A stretch of DNA of 64,000 nucleotides, taken from Nymphaea colorata. Lineage: Eukaryota > Streptophyta > Magnoliopsida > Nymphaeales > Nymphaeaceae. The position numbers and the translations under genes are program-made. The notes under the pieces are model-generated. The model did no database searches and was not told where the DNA came from. It saw only the letters and a list, made by a program, of their open reading frames with translations. Positions 13,501 to 25,660 of the stretch are shown in pieces; the stretch's first letter is position 1; every line of letters begins with the position of its first letter. Location of the stretch: NCBI RefSeq assembly GCF_008831285.2, contig NC_045146.1, positions 17,105,149 through 17,169,148 on the forward strand, in the 5' to 3' direction.

Positions 13501-16030
13501 TGATGTTGTCGTCGGCACCCAGTATCTTGCCGTTGGCCTGTATGTAGTTGAGGTACGAATCGTTGGCCGTTGCCCTCCTCAGCCACGCCGCCCCCCACAG
13601 CAACTCGTCCTGCTCATCCCATCCATTCCAATGATGATGTCAACATAACAACACCATGGTATGATGCATGTATGATACCAATTGTGATGATGATACCAAT
13701 ACATAACAACATCATGGTATGATGCATGTATGATACCAATTGTGATGATGGTAGAATTAAAAAAAGCAAAAAAGGGTGGAGTAAGGACATGGGTTGCAGA
13801 TTTTGGATGGAGTTGAGCCACTTGGTTGTTGTTCCCTACCATGGTTAGTTAGTTAACGCCCCTCAACCTCTAAAAGGGCCATGATGGGATGGTCCACATC
13901 CACATGATCAGTTCACGGGCAGCCAAGCTCTCCCATTCACGAGGCCTAAGGGGAAGAAGAAGGGATACTGCCAACATAAGTGTAGATGTATGTCCTCATT
14001 TTGATTCCTTTGGATGTTACTTTTATGGTTATAAAAGGTAGTGGCTGAAGGTAGTTACATCTCAATTTTTTCATTTTAAGGACTTCGTAACAAAGGAAAA
14101 ACAGTAAAAATCAAAATATTATGTAACTTAAACGCTACTTTATTACTCGCATTTTTTACTTCAATATGTATGTAAGGAAAACAATCAGATGAGAGAAACA
14201 GGACGCGTGTCTTCCTCGATAAACGATAGTATCAACGGAAAAGTGAATAGCGAAAGGGCCAGAGGAAAACAGCAGTTAAAATGCCAAACTACAAGCAACA
14301 ACAGTATAACTTGCGAAAACGCAAAAAAGGCGACAGTTATTCTAACACAAGAAACAAAGAGGATTCTCGCTTTTTGGAAAATGGGATGATTTTCACGACA
14401 TCTTGAAATTTTCGCAATATCACGAACTTAAACTTTTGCGTTTGGCGCTTGAGTTCGATCAGTGTCTGGGAGGACCGATGGGCTTGATGGGTGAAAAGCA
14501 TGGTTGGTTAGAGGAAGGGGTAAGAGGCGTGCCTGGTAGCCGTCGAAGTCGCAGTAGAAGGGGCAGACGCCGTCCTTGACGCCGGCGTTGTCGCTGTAGG
14601 CTCCCCTGTAGGTGTCAGCGAAGTCGAACACCCGGATCGCGTTGGCCAGCAGCATCTCCGCGTAGGCCGGATCGAAGGGCCGGAATGCCATGGAAGACGC
14701 CGCAAGTGCGGCTGCCGTCTCGGCGGCGACGTCCGACCCCGGGTTCTGCTGGTCCACGGTGTAGACCGTCCGAGGCGTGTCCATGTCTTCCGGCCGCTCC
14801 CAGCAGTTGTGATCCTGAATCGGGTCGCCCACCTGAACGGAAAAAGCAAAAAACACCAACAACGCTCAATTCAACCACAAGCAATTAATTATTAACAGAT
14901 GAGAGGTGCCATCAATGATTTCGTTCCCCTGAAACGGTCCCCTGGCTGAATTCGACCACCAGAGCGCTGGTGAATTATGACCTCTTTCGGACTCGGTCTC
15001 CCTAGCTGGCAGTCGAATCGAACGTTCCCTTCACGGGGTGGAAGGATAGGAATCTCGGGCCTCATCATTTTACCATAGGCAAACTTGTCAATAGCATTGT
15101 CGGATCAAGGAAAAGAACAGGCAAACGATCGGATTGCCCTTTTTTTTCTAAATCAAGCAAGGTAACCGAAAAGATTAAACGAACGGTCGGTGGACGTAAC
15201 GGACGAAAGTGATAACCGGCGACAAGGCCGATCGCCGGTTGCTCTGTTTTCCATGGGCGCATGGAGTAAGCAGAGGAGAAGAGGGCAATCCCGCAATTTC
15301 ATTCTTATCCTTGCCTTGTTTCGTACTCCAGCCAGAGCTAGGTCGGGTCTCCGAAGTTCTTTGGAGAGAAACAACTAGGCAAAGAAATGGCGCAAAAATG
15401 ACGGAAACAGCCATGACATGTAGTTTTGTTATCAAAACTGTCACTCTCTACGAACTTGATACCCGGAATACCCTCCCCTCGTCTCGGAGAGCGTCCGTAT
15501 CTGTATTCGTGCTTGCGTCTGTGCGTGAAATTCCGGTCGCGTCTAACCTGAACGTAGATGCGGTTGGGCTCGGCTATGGCCTTCAGCAGGTAGTCGGTAG
15601 CCCACCGGAGGGCGGTGAGGGAGTTGCCGAGCTCGCCGGCCGGAGCCATGTCTTCGCCGAACTCCACGATCCCCCAGGCCAGCATGGTGGTTGTGAATGC
15701 CATGGGGAACCCGAACTTCACGTTGTCCCCCGCGTCATAGTATCCTCCCTCGAGGTCGACACCCGCCTTCGACCCGTCCCCTAGTCCCGAGCTCATCCGC
15801 CAGACGAGCCTCTGCCCCGGCGGGATGCGCCCCGACCTCTGCCCCTCGAAGAACATTATGCATTTCGACAATGCGTCGAGATAGTCGTGCGCCCCGTCCA
15901 CGGCAACCGGGCGTGACGACTCTGCCGCCAACAGTAGCGCCAAAAACAGAGCAACCCAAGAAGAAGAAGAAGAAGAAGCCATTGCTCTCTTGTTCCTATT
16001 GCTCTTCAGATGCTCGTTAACAGAATCCAT
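10547..16030 (-). CDS. GH9 class B endo-1,4-beta-glucanase (cellulase), secreted
   Basis: Hydrolyses beta-1,4-glucans in the cell wall. Five exons join in phase 0: 15548-16030, 14533-14832, 13448-13609, 11584-11859 and 10547-10873, giving 515 aa, normal for a secreted class B enzyme. Residues 24-36 form a hydrophobic signal peptide core. The mature GH9 domain runs from about residue 48 to the end. Visible catalytic elements are the Y-Y-D-A-G-D motif (D99, D102), R-I-H-H-R (His434/435) and [10 protein letters not shown] (D486, D489, E494). There is no C-terminal CBM49 and no KORRIGAN-type membrane anchor. Intron 2 begins with GC instead of GT (14532-14531) yet joins perfectly to the family sequence G-Y-Q/D-E-L-L-W-G. 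The first ATG (16030) adds 16 residues before a second, signal-peptide-like start at 15982. Both have G at -3 and +4. The exons are GC-rich. The family call is certain; the exact subfamily is not. Confidence 0.95.
11400..11572 (-). mobile_element. Candidate tRNA-derived SINE in GH9 intron 4
   Basis: Read on the minus strand, the stretch just inside intron 4 holds an A-box-like GCTCTAGTTGG followed, with tRNA-like spacing, by a B-box-like CTTCGAATCC, then an AT-rich tail. That is the layout of a tRNA-derived SINE head. The head starts within about 15-25 bases of the intron donor. I could not define a target-site duplication, so the limits are approximate. Confidence 0.35.
13644..13750. repeat. 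Tandem duplication, 58-bp period, in GH9 intron 2
   Basis: Two adjacent copies begin with CATAACAACA at 13644 and 13702 and share the run ATGGTATGATGCATGTATGA. The second copy stops near 13750. They lie about 35 bases from the exon 3 acceptor, close enough to affect branch-point use. Confidence 0.85.
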
Positions 16031-16084
16031 TTCTCCCCTTCTTTTTCTGTTGTCCGTCTCTTCTACTTCCCTCTCAGTGTGTAT

Positions 16085-16092
16085 CTATTTAT
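16085..16092 (-). promoter_or_regulatory. Candidate TATA box of the GH9 gene
   Basis: The minus strand reads ATAAATAG about 55-62 bases upstream of the first ATG (16030). A start about 30 bases downstream would give a leader of roughly 25-30 nt and would include the first ATG. No transcript evidence is available. Confidence 0.4.
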
Positions 16093-16740
16093 GCACATAA
16101 TTAATGGGTCGATTATGGTTGGGTGGTTCGTTGGTACGTGCCGTCGGCACGTGTGAGGAGGTGGGGGGAGGACGGACGGAGGAGAAGGGAGGGGCAGAGC
16201 TTCCTGTTTAACTTAGTTATGGGGATCACGGGCCGGAAGTTAAAACTTAAAAGGGGAGAGTCACCGGAGCTCGGCATCTGGGGCCTAACGGTCAGCCGGC
16301 TCGGCTACGAGTGTTCGGCTTCAAGCCGGTGCTTCCCGGGAGTTAAAAGGGGAAGCAAGTGAATTGACGGAAACACGCTCCACGTTGCTCGTTCCTGGCC
16401 CCTGCTTGACGGCCGGAGTTACGGCAGCTGCGGTGGCTACCAAGTCGTTATTAATCTCGTCCTCGTCGCTTTCTTGAAAGCAAGACCTATCGTATTCCTT
16501 GTTTTTCAATCTTGAGATTCTGGAAAATTAAGTTTAATTTCATTTTCCTTACGCTGGAAGACATTTTTACCTTTTACATACTTTCCCGGTAGAGCATATC
16601 ATCTAATACAAATCTATTTTCTTTGATTTTAATATCATAATTGTATTAGGGGTAAATTAAGTGCCTTGTGCATGCATGCAGCTGGAGTTTAACTGTAATG
16701 CCCCAATCCACCCCTCTACTGTGTTCAGCTATACATAAAA

Positions 16741-16995
16741 ATGGGCTCAGATTCAGATTCAAATAAGTATCCGGTTGGATCTCATGTAGATTTGATTTAA
16801 TTTATTTTGAATAAATATCATACATCCATGTTCCTAGTTTTTGAAAGTCATATAGCAATGCAGTTAGAATTAGGTTTAAAATTCAGATTTGGCTGTGAAT
16901 TTAATTCGATTCGGATTCATGTTGTGAATTCGGATACAATATAGATTTTTCTTCATCCGTCCAATCCGAATTAGAATCCAAATGCATGAACGATT
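16741..16995. repeat. Degenerate GAATC/GGATC-rich dispersed repeat
   Basis: Rich in variants of GATTCGGATTC, TTGGATC and GAATCCAAAT spaced every 10-25 bases. The same texture recurs around 1990-2290, 7195-7990, 25740-25930, 27040-27400, 35800-36065 and 57930-58260, indicating an old dispersed family. No ends or coding capacity can be seen. Confidence 0.4.
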
Positions 16996-17153
16996 GATTT
17001 CGAGTATGTGAACAACCAAAAAAATGGATATAGCCAAAAGTGCATTCGATTAAAATGGGTCCCCTGTGGCCTCTTGCTTTGTGCCTGGTTTATGGTTGTC
17101 AACTTTTGTTCGTTCTTCCATGAGCATCTGAGTTCGACCATAAAGTTTTAAGC

Positions 17154-17156
<3 letters not shown>

Positions 17157-17198
<42 letters not shown>
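17157..17198. repeat. (AT)n microsatellite
   Basis: Uninterrupted AT dinucleotide run of 42 bases. Confidence 0.95.
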
Positions 17199-17201
<3 letters not shown>

Positions 17202-18967
17202 GAGTGCGATAAACTTCTGCAAAATATAATTAAAGAAATATTTATCTACAACTAAGAAGAATATATATCCAATGTAACTTTGAATGATTTGCAGAAGGCA
17301 AAGACAGACAATGGTCAAATTTTTGTAACAGCAAATTCTGAGTGATATATGCCTTCATTCAAGCAGCTACCAATAGAAACTATTCAAACATGGGCTTGTT
17401 TTACTGTTCCTTCAAAAGTTTATTAGCAGTTACATTATTAATCTTATAGCTCTTTAATTTTCTATGTCAGCAGCAGTGAGGGCAGATGATAATATATTTC
17501 CGTTTCCTCTCTCTTCCTCTCTCCATTTAATGCCAAAGTAATTAGCATTTTATTTTACTCGTCGTCGTAGTTGACACAATGAAGGATCATCATCAAATAA
17601 TGGTCTCAGCCGTAAGCAATGATTCTTTATGGATCGGTTGCCGAGGATGACTCGAATGCTCCGTCTTCCATGGACGACTCCGCAGAAGTCTCTGCTTAGA
17701 TTATTTTTACTCAAGCTCTTATGGCGCCCGCTTATATTTAGTCGATTGCTCAGCCCAAGACAAACAAGTTTCTAAAGTTGTAGTACTTTAAGATTGAAGG
17801 GAATCAGGAACTCTAAGAAAGGTGGCTTTCAAAATTAAAGATGAAAAGTCACATAATTGAATTGTAAATTATGGTGAACCAAACACGAAGTGTGTACGGC
17901 TATTTCTCCAAGCTCAATTCTTGAAGTAGACTTTCATAATTCTACCTTCGCTTCTAAATGAATAGTATGAGCCAGTCATCTCAATCTTCAAAAACTCTCT
18001 TGAGATCCAGTTCTTGGTTTGGATCTTAGTATCAAATTCAGATTCATATGCGAGCATTCATGTGCATTATATTGAGGGCTGTGGAGCCCTCCTCTGTTAT
18101 CCTATAATACACAGATCACTCAACTGCTCTGTTATCTATAATACAAAGAACACTCTTATGTCCAACAGGCTGTGCAGTATTTGAGATGACGAAAATTTTA
18201 GGTTGTCAAGTTTTGGTTGATCTAAACAAACCCATCTAAGAGGGAATTTTCAGTTTTTTAGCTTGAAATTAGGGGAAAAACCATTTCCTACAGTTAAAAA
18301 TTTTGAAAAAGCAAATTCAAATTTAAGGGGAGCTTGCAGACTCTTTTGTTTGTTTCTTTTTTTTTAATACTTAGTTTTCTTTTGTTTTTTTTTTTAATAC
18401 TTAGTTTGCACAAGGTAGCATGATTTCTCGTCGGTTTAAGGCCACGAAAACTAAAGGCGTTGTTAAAACGATATAATAGCTTCATGATGAGGTCAGTCTG
18501 AGTAAGCAAAATAGCTTTTTAGGAAAGTTCAAGTTGGTAAGCTTGGGAGAGAAAATAATTGCAAAAACGGAGGGTAATTTTGTCATCTAAAATTAGCATG
18601 CTCATCGGACCGGGCAAAACCCTCAACGCCACCGCCTGATAGAGTGGCGGAAGCCTTCCCTTCCTAATTTCCCGCCAGACCCATCATTTTTCGAACTCAT
18701 CTTTTCGATGCTCCATTCTCAGCAGAATTCCAAACTGCTGCCGCCAGGTTTACGTAATTCCTCCACTGGTGCCGCCGAGGAGGAGGTCGGATTTGTCATT
18801 TGAATGCCTTCCGCGTTACGTTGCTAACACAAGAAGCCGTGTTCTCATAGTTCGACTAAAGTGGCGTTTTTATGATTTTGTTAAGGTATTTTTTTATTCC
18901 ACTTTTATCCTTATAAAGGTTTTTCATTTTAGTGACAAAATTGTTTTCATTATTTCTATCCAGTCCA

Positions 18968-19118
18968 GTGGCCGAGCTACCAAAAATTAGTTGGAATGGC
19001 AAACGTTTATAAATATTTATATGGCCATATATATATATATCTAAGGATAAATTTAAGAAAAAACATTTTAAAAAATAAAGAAACTTTTAAGGGATGTCCA
19101 CGCATGTAGCTCCGCCAC
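18968..19118. mobile_element. Possible small inverted-repeat (MITE-like) element
   Basis: The 13-base ends GTGGCCGAGCTAC and GTAGCTCCGCCAC are inverted repeats with one mismatch and enclose 125 bases of AT-rich sequence. I see no target duplication. Similar GGCGGAGC phrases are common in plant repeats, so the pairing could be coincidental. Confidence 0.3.
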
Positions 19119-20123
19119 GGAACGGGTTTAATGTTATAGACCACAACATATATAAATTCTTCTCATGCTAATTGCAGTTTAATTTAGATAATTTTCTTTA
19201 AAGAGCGAGGGGCATCCACGCAACGTGAAGGTGATCCGAAGGGCATCAACGTCTTAAAAAGGTACTCTCTCGGGGTACGGCAAAGCACTGAGGCTGTCCC
19301 TTTCCCTGTCTAATTTGTGGGTCCTTTTCCTTTGCTGCATTGAAACGACGATGGGGTCACGCTATGTAATTAAACAAAGGACTAACTGCAATTAAGTTAT
19401 ATCCCCACTTTTATTTTTTTAAATATTTTTTTGGCATGTAAGACAACATATCTATTTTTTAGAATATAATTTGCAGGCTTACATTGGCTTACTCGCATTT
19501 GATGATCTGATTTGTTTCAAAAAATTTGATATTATATACAATTTCCCAGTATATGGAAGTGACAATTATAAAGTTCTAATTTTGAAAAGAAGCTTACAAT
19601 TTTTTCTTTTTGAAGAGCACCTCTATCTCTCTCTCTCTCAATAATTTGTTTATCAAATAGCAGCACCATTGATGATTGATTAGTAGAGCGTACTATTCAT
19701 CTTTGATGTTAAGTACCAAGGTGCATGATTCATACATCTATTGCCACAACAAGTACATGAGCTACCAGAAGCCAAAGCTTATAAAGAAGGACGGGGCGGA
19801 AGAGTGAAAGTGCAGTGCTACCCTATCTTGCTGCCATTAAAAGAGTAGGGAGAAGTACACCTCAAGAGAAGCAACCTGTAAGGCTCAAGCAGTCCAAAGC
19901 CCCCACGGCTCGGCAAGGTTGGATGTGAGTCCAGTCTTGGTTTTGGCATTTGCTTGTGTTTCATATGTAGGGACAGATTATGGATTGTCCTCTTTGATTT
20001 GCTCAAAACTTTAAATTATTAAGAGTCGATTGATTACCGAACCACAAACTAGGTGACATGTGTCCAAGCATAGCGAAGCCGAAACCAGGAAATTAAGGCT
20101 TGTTTTCTTAAGGTGGGTCTCAC

Positions 20124-20231
20124 TTAAGCTATGTTTGTTTACATCAGATGTGAGATCAGCAGAAAAATCCATTGTTTGTTTAAATAGTAGGTCTAATTTA
20201 ATGCTCATCTGAAGCTATCAAACACACCCTT
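20124..20231. mobile_element. Candidate MITE, about 108 bp
   Basis: The left end AAGCTATGTTTGTTTACATC and the reverse complement of the right end (AAGGGTGTGTTTGATAGCTT) share the GTTTG core. Both are followed internally by TCAGATG. That is the pattern of short terminal-inverted-repeat elements. The target duplication is unclear, so the superfamily is not assigned. Confidence 0.35.
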
Positions 20232-22639
20232 GTCATTATAATTGTCATCCGGATGCCAGAAGCATCTTTCAAGAAGATTAGATATGTGATTGTGATCATT
20301 AGTGATAATTGTAATAATATTGATGTACCATGTTCTCACTTGATAAAAAAGAAGAAGACGATGAGAAGTATTTACTTAGCATCATTCTATTGCATGGTAG
20401 AGAGTCGCAGCTTATATCCAACATATTATCCTTTAGAGTACAAGGTCTGCTTCCCATATCTCAAAGCTTTGAATCGGCCCACACAATTGGTACTACAGTT
20501 TAGATTGTGATAGTTTTTTTGTCTTCATGAAGGTGTAGCGACAAAATTATTGAGAATTTAAGAGATGAAAGGAGTGTGAGGAGGTCATTGTCATCTTGTT
20601 ATGTCATCGTGGTACGATATGACCATCTGGAGCTACAAGAATTCGACCTTATTATCATCCGCCATTGATCGTTTGACATCTCACTTAATTAGTTAGTAAT
20701 ATGGAGGGTTAGTTGTTTGCTGTTATTAATGCAGGGTTTGTAACATGAGCTAGGTGCATGATGCCAAAAGTGTTGGGGTTTGGCCTTCTGAATGACCTTG
20801 CATTGCCATCCAGATGATGTTTGGCCGCTCTCTTTTACCCTACTTTAGGGTCTAACGCTGTCTTATGTATGGTACACTGTCAATTTGGTATGGGATTGAC
20901 CATTTAATAAAGGTCAAAGCATAGCATCCATAAGAATCGAACTGACAACATGTTATCAATATGAGACGTTCGACAACATGTTAATGTTATCAATATAAGA
21001 CTAGTAGATAAGTTCAGGCATGACCTTCTTCCACATTCACTCGAAAAAGAAAAATGGAAGAGCTGCTAAGATGATTTTATTATGTACTAGAGGGTGTTCT
21101 TGACTAGTTTTGGGCTATCTTAATGTAACACCAATCATCTATGCTGTTTTTTCCTCTGATCTTAATCATTTGCTGCCCACTACATATTTTGGAAAATATG
21201 CAATTATGACAAGTCATTATCATTTAAATGAAAAGCTAAAATGCATTTATGTTATGTCCACCTAACAGGAAGCAAGGGCTTTCATTTTCTTTAGTTTTGG
21301 AGGATGGATAGCCATAAACTTCTTAGCAGAACAGGTTCTGGATGTGGTAAAAGAACTCTGGACCATGCATATGACACCTTGTAATAAATGTAAGAGGGTG
21401 TTTGGTGACACCAACACATTCATAGAACGCTGTGTTGCAAAGGACGCAGCTTTTCTGTTATGAAACGCGCTCTAAAGAGTTCCAATTGATGAAGTCTGGC
21501 TTAATTAGGACAGATTTGATAGGGATCTCTAGAGAATGAATCCAATTAATAACTGGATAATCCAATTAATTAGGTCTTGGGACAAGTAAATTGAAAGATG
21601 CTTCTGTGCTCAAGAAACATACCCTGAGTTATTATTTGTAGTGAATGAATAATAATGAATGTTGAGAGGGAGATGCAGAGTGACCTTTCTTTAATCAAAT
21701 ATTTCTGGAGAGGGAAAAAAGACAAGAAGAGAAGAAAAAGCAAGCATGAGTTAGTGGTGCATTACGTAAGAAAGCCAAGCGTAATTTGTATTTGTTCAAT
21801 TTATTGTTAGTCTCCTGAATAGGTGGAGAATTGGACAGAAGAACCATCTCTGCCGACAGTCACGAACGCTATGAGCTAATATCTACGTAATACATGCTTA
21901 ACTTCTTAATTAACAAATAACCAAGGTGAGCCTTACGACCACCGTGTCATGCATGAGAAAGCTCGGTCAACAATTTGGCGGCACTAGGGTTCGATCCAGG
22001 GTCTAGACAGAGGCAGAGCCAAGGGGGCTGGTAGCGGCCACGGCGCCGCCCACCCCACCCCCTTCCCAATTTTTTGTTCACAAAATTACATGTAATTAAA
22101 CTGTCCTATACCACTTATGCATACCCATTTCGATCGGTAGGACACACAAGCCAAACATCGTTATTGATGGATGGTTAAAAATTAAAAATGCAGCTGCATA
22201 AATCCCTACCCCTCTCATTTTTTCTCCTTTAATTTTTCTTTTTTTTAGATCGAAAATCAATTCAAAAAACATTAAAGTGGTGCCTACTTATAATCCAAAT
22301 TTAGCCCCCAGGTAATTAAATTTTTTGCTTTTCTTTGATGCTGTCCACGGGGAAAGTAGACTCCTTTATGACTCTGTGCAATATCTCACGTATGACTCCT
22401 CATCAATATTCCTCTGATCTTCTTCGTTCTTCCCCCTTTTCTCTTTCTCTCTTTCTTAAGAAAGGGATCGATCCCTCTAGAAGCGTCTACTGTCCATCAA
22501 GTTCAGTTGCTGTTAGGCCAGAAGCAGCTTCTACCCTTAAGAGACAGATCGTCCTGCGTAACTCTATATATTCTTACGTGTATATACGGCTGCAGCATCA
22601 TAATACATCATCACCTGCCCACACATATAAATAGTAGTT

Positions 22640-22642
<3 letters not shown>

Positions 22643-22676
<34 letters not shown>
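22643..22676. repeat. (AT)n microsatellite
   Basis: Uninterrupted AT dinucleotide run of about 34 bases. Confidence 0.95.
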
Positions 22677-22680
<4 letters not shown>

Positions 22681-23559
22681 CGTAATCCGTCATACCATCT
22701 TTTTGTCTGAACCGACTCAATCCACTAACTAGATTATGTCATCTGCGCACATTGCAGGATCTTAATTTTCTCTTTCACTGGTTTGGAATTTTCACGAACC
22801 GACAATGTGAACGTGATCTATAGTTATCATTTAAAGGTTGAAGGACAGAGCGATATATATTATCTTATACAAAAGCAGACTAGCAAGGAGCGGTTGAAGT
22901 GGATCTCTAGGTTTTTTGTCACTGCAACAAATTAATACACCGATGCAACTAAAGGACACTGGAAAATCTCGAACCAACGTCATTTGCTTTGTTCACGATC
23001 AGATATTATAGATTATTTGTTCTTCACAGTCCTTTTTATGGTACATCAATTCTCAATCATGTTATTTGAAGTTACTTGCACACATTTTTGAAACGTGAAA
23101 AAATCACTAGCTCCCAGTCTAAATGTCAGAACTAGCAAGAATTGTTGAATATATGTTAATTTTTAGCGTCCTGTTGGAATACGTACATCTTTGAAGATGA
23201 AAATGTGAAGCCCATCTCACATGTAATCAGTATTCGCAGGTCAGTCTTACACATTTTCCCAAGTCTGTACATGCAAATACAATTCTGATAATTAGATTCT
23301 TCAAGCAGACAACAACGTAACCCTTAATTTTCTTCATGATCGTTGGTTGATTTAACTGTGTACAAAGACTATGACTGGGGCGCGAAAATAAATGCTTGCT
23401 ACCCAACTACCACTTCATATAATTGTCTAGCGCAGCTGGTTATATACGCGTTGCCGTGTATGAATTTTTCATACGCCATTTTAATAATGACAAAAAGTAG
23501 ACATGGCTAATACCAAAAAAAAAAATTGTAAGAATAAAAAAAGAAACCGTAAAAAAAAA

Positions 23560-23738
23560 GATTTTGAAATTCGATAAAGGTACGTTCGTTGGAAAAGACC
23601 AGATATGAACCATACCACCAATATGCATATTTACTTAATTTTGAGATTCAATAAAGGTAGGCTCATTGGAAAAGACCAAGTTTTGCATGTCGTTCTATGC
23701 TGGATATAAACCATACTACCGATATGCATATTTACTTT
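23560..23738. repeat. Diverged tandem duplication
   Basis: Two adjacent copies share TTTTGA.ATTC.ATAAAGGTA, TTGGAAAAGACCA, then AACCATAC.ACC.ATATGCA and TATTTACTT. The second copy carries about 25 extra bases in the middle. No coding content is visible. Confidence 0.7.
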
Positions 23739-25064
23739 ATTGTACATCCAATATACGTCAAAATCAGCTTGAATCTGCAGACATGGTAGAATAAAAATTG
23801 GCTGATTTACAAAAGCCCTTGAATCGGGTATGCATCGAATCGGAAAGGAGACAATTCAATGTGAATCGGCCGATTCAGCTCGATTTTAATAACAATGTTA
23901 AACGATGATATGGGTCGAACCATAGACACCAATTCCCCTAACCCCGAGGTCCAAGGCTGAGCAAGTCGTGATAACAACCCTAATAACAGAATAATCCCTG
24001 TGGTTTAACTGTTTTCCTCTGCATCAGAAATAAAATATATACTTGCGTAACTTTAATCAAGCCGGTAGTTAAGCCCCCGATCACGTAGTAGCATGCACGG
24101 ATTCAGGACGCATCACATGCGGCCTCCTTTTTCAGTTTGTAGGTCTTCATTAATTTTCTACTGTGTATAGAAAAGAAAAGGCAGAGAGAGGGTAGATATG
24201 ATTCACGGGTCATAACCAAACGAATGGAAGAGACAATCACCTTCACTTAGTTCAACACGTTGAGTCATGCTGAGCCAAAAAAATTGTGACTAACAAAGTA
24301 TATATATCGTCAGGGATAGAATCCGAACACCTTTATATTAAATTAAGCCAAGTAGCTATATAACTTTAAGGAATTGTGATGCTTGGAGTCCCCGCGAATT
24401 AAAGAAATTGATTCGTATGGATAATTAGCAAACCGACATGGGAAAAATGTTTTGTGGGCATCTTGAATAGGGTTAGAAACCAGGATAAAACATTTATAGT
24501 GCTAATTTTGAAAATCTTGCTCACATAATTTAAAACCATCGTTCTTTATAAAGGAACAGAATGATTAAGACGTAATGATCAGAGCTATAAGGTAGATGGT
24601 AGGAAAAGAGTTAAAAATGAAGTATACATAAATATTCAGATGGAGCATCTACAGAGCCGATTAATGCTCCATAAGGCCGCATGATCAGTTCATGACTTTG
24701 GTTTAAGGGCTTCCGTGCTGCCACACACAGTTAAATGTGCATATGACCATGGATGGTGCCTTTTTGGCATCAAGCAATCACGACATATCATCAAGAGTTT
24801 TTTACTATTATTTTAAGCAAGGACGGAGAAATTTTTCATCAAAGGGCGAATTAAAGTTTTTAAATTTTAACACAAGCAAAATATCATGTTTCAAAATTTC
24901 TATATAAGACAAGTAAATTTTTTTAAATTTTCATATAAGCTTTTAAAAAATAATTTTTTGAGATAGGGATATGGGAAAATAATAACATCCAATTAAAAAA
25001 TTGAGCAAGGACTTAACGAATCAAACTAGAATGGCAAATTAATACTATTTTTTAATCCATTAAC

Positions 25065-25310
25065 TCTTTCCGAGTGAGCGAGAGGTATTAATCCCACCGC
25101 CCGAAAAAGGTCCGAAAGCCCCCCCATTCCCCCTGCCTCCAGGGTCCTAAGCTGCGTCGGTGTCAGCGATAGCAACGGTGCACCCTTCAACTTAAATGTT
25201 GTGTCCTACCACCTTAAGACATAGGAACATAGTACCCACGGGAATCGAACTAGAGACCTGCCTTTATACAGACCCTTAACTCGACCAGCTACACTATACC
25301 CCTTGAGGCG
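25065..25310 (-). mobile_element. tRNA-derived SINE, about 246 bp
   Basis: On the minus strand the element starts CAAGGGGTATAGTGTAGCTG (A-box region, near 25280-25304). It carries the pol III B box GTTCGATTCC at 25241-25250 and runs to a non-poly(A) end near 25065. Its head resembles that of the SINE at 40537-40763. Flanking 10-bp direct repeats ATCCATTAAC (25055-25064) and ATTCATTAAC (25311-25320) differ at one base and are consistent with an aged target-site duplication. Confidence 0.7.
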
Positions 25311-25561
25311 ATTCATTAACCCCGTGACCAATATTGCCTTTTCTTCTCCGCCTAACCCAATCCGCAGGCTTGCTATCAATTAACAAGCAATCCATCGTGC
25401 CATAAGTTTGCACAGAATGATAGCTTGTGCATTAAACAACATAATTTCTATTTGGTTTGACTTTTTGGTTCAAGATCCAAAATCAGTATAAAAGAAATGG
25501 ACAATGTGGTGGTTCCATAATCTATGGGCGTCTCTTATTCATGTGATTTAAAATTTCTAAG

Positions 25562-25660
25562 GGGCTGTTTGGAAGACAGCCCTCAAAACCTGGTTAAAAG
25601 GAAACCAGGTTTTTTAGATATCTGGTTTTCTAAACCAGGTTTTAGGACCTGATTTCCTGT
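25562..25660. repeat. Hairpin-rich block
   Basis: GGGCTGT and ACAGCCC (25562-25568, 25576-25582) form a 7-bp stem with a 7-base loop. Immediately after, AACCTGGTT, AACCAGGTT, CTGGTTTT and AAACCAGGTTTT alternate, so several overlapping stems are possible. The opening GGGGCTGTTTGG resembles plant MITE ends, but no matching far end was found. Confidence 0.5.

Noticed and set aside
21961-22060. GGTTCGATCC B-box-like match suggesting a tRNA or SINE
   Set aside because: No A box at proper spacing and no cloverleaf arms could be drawn.
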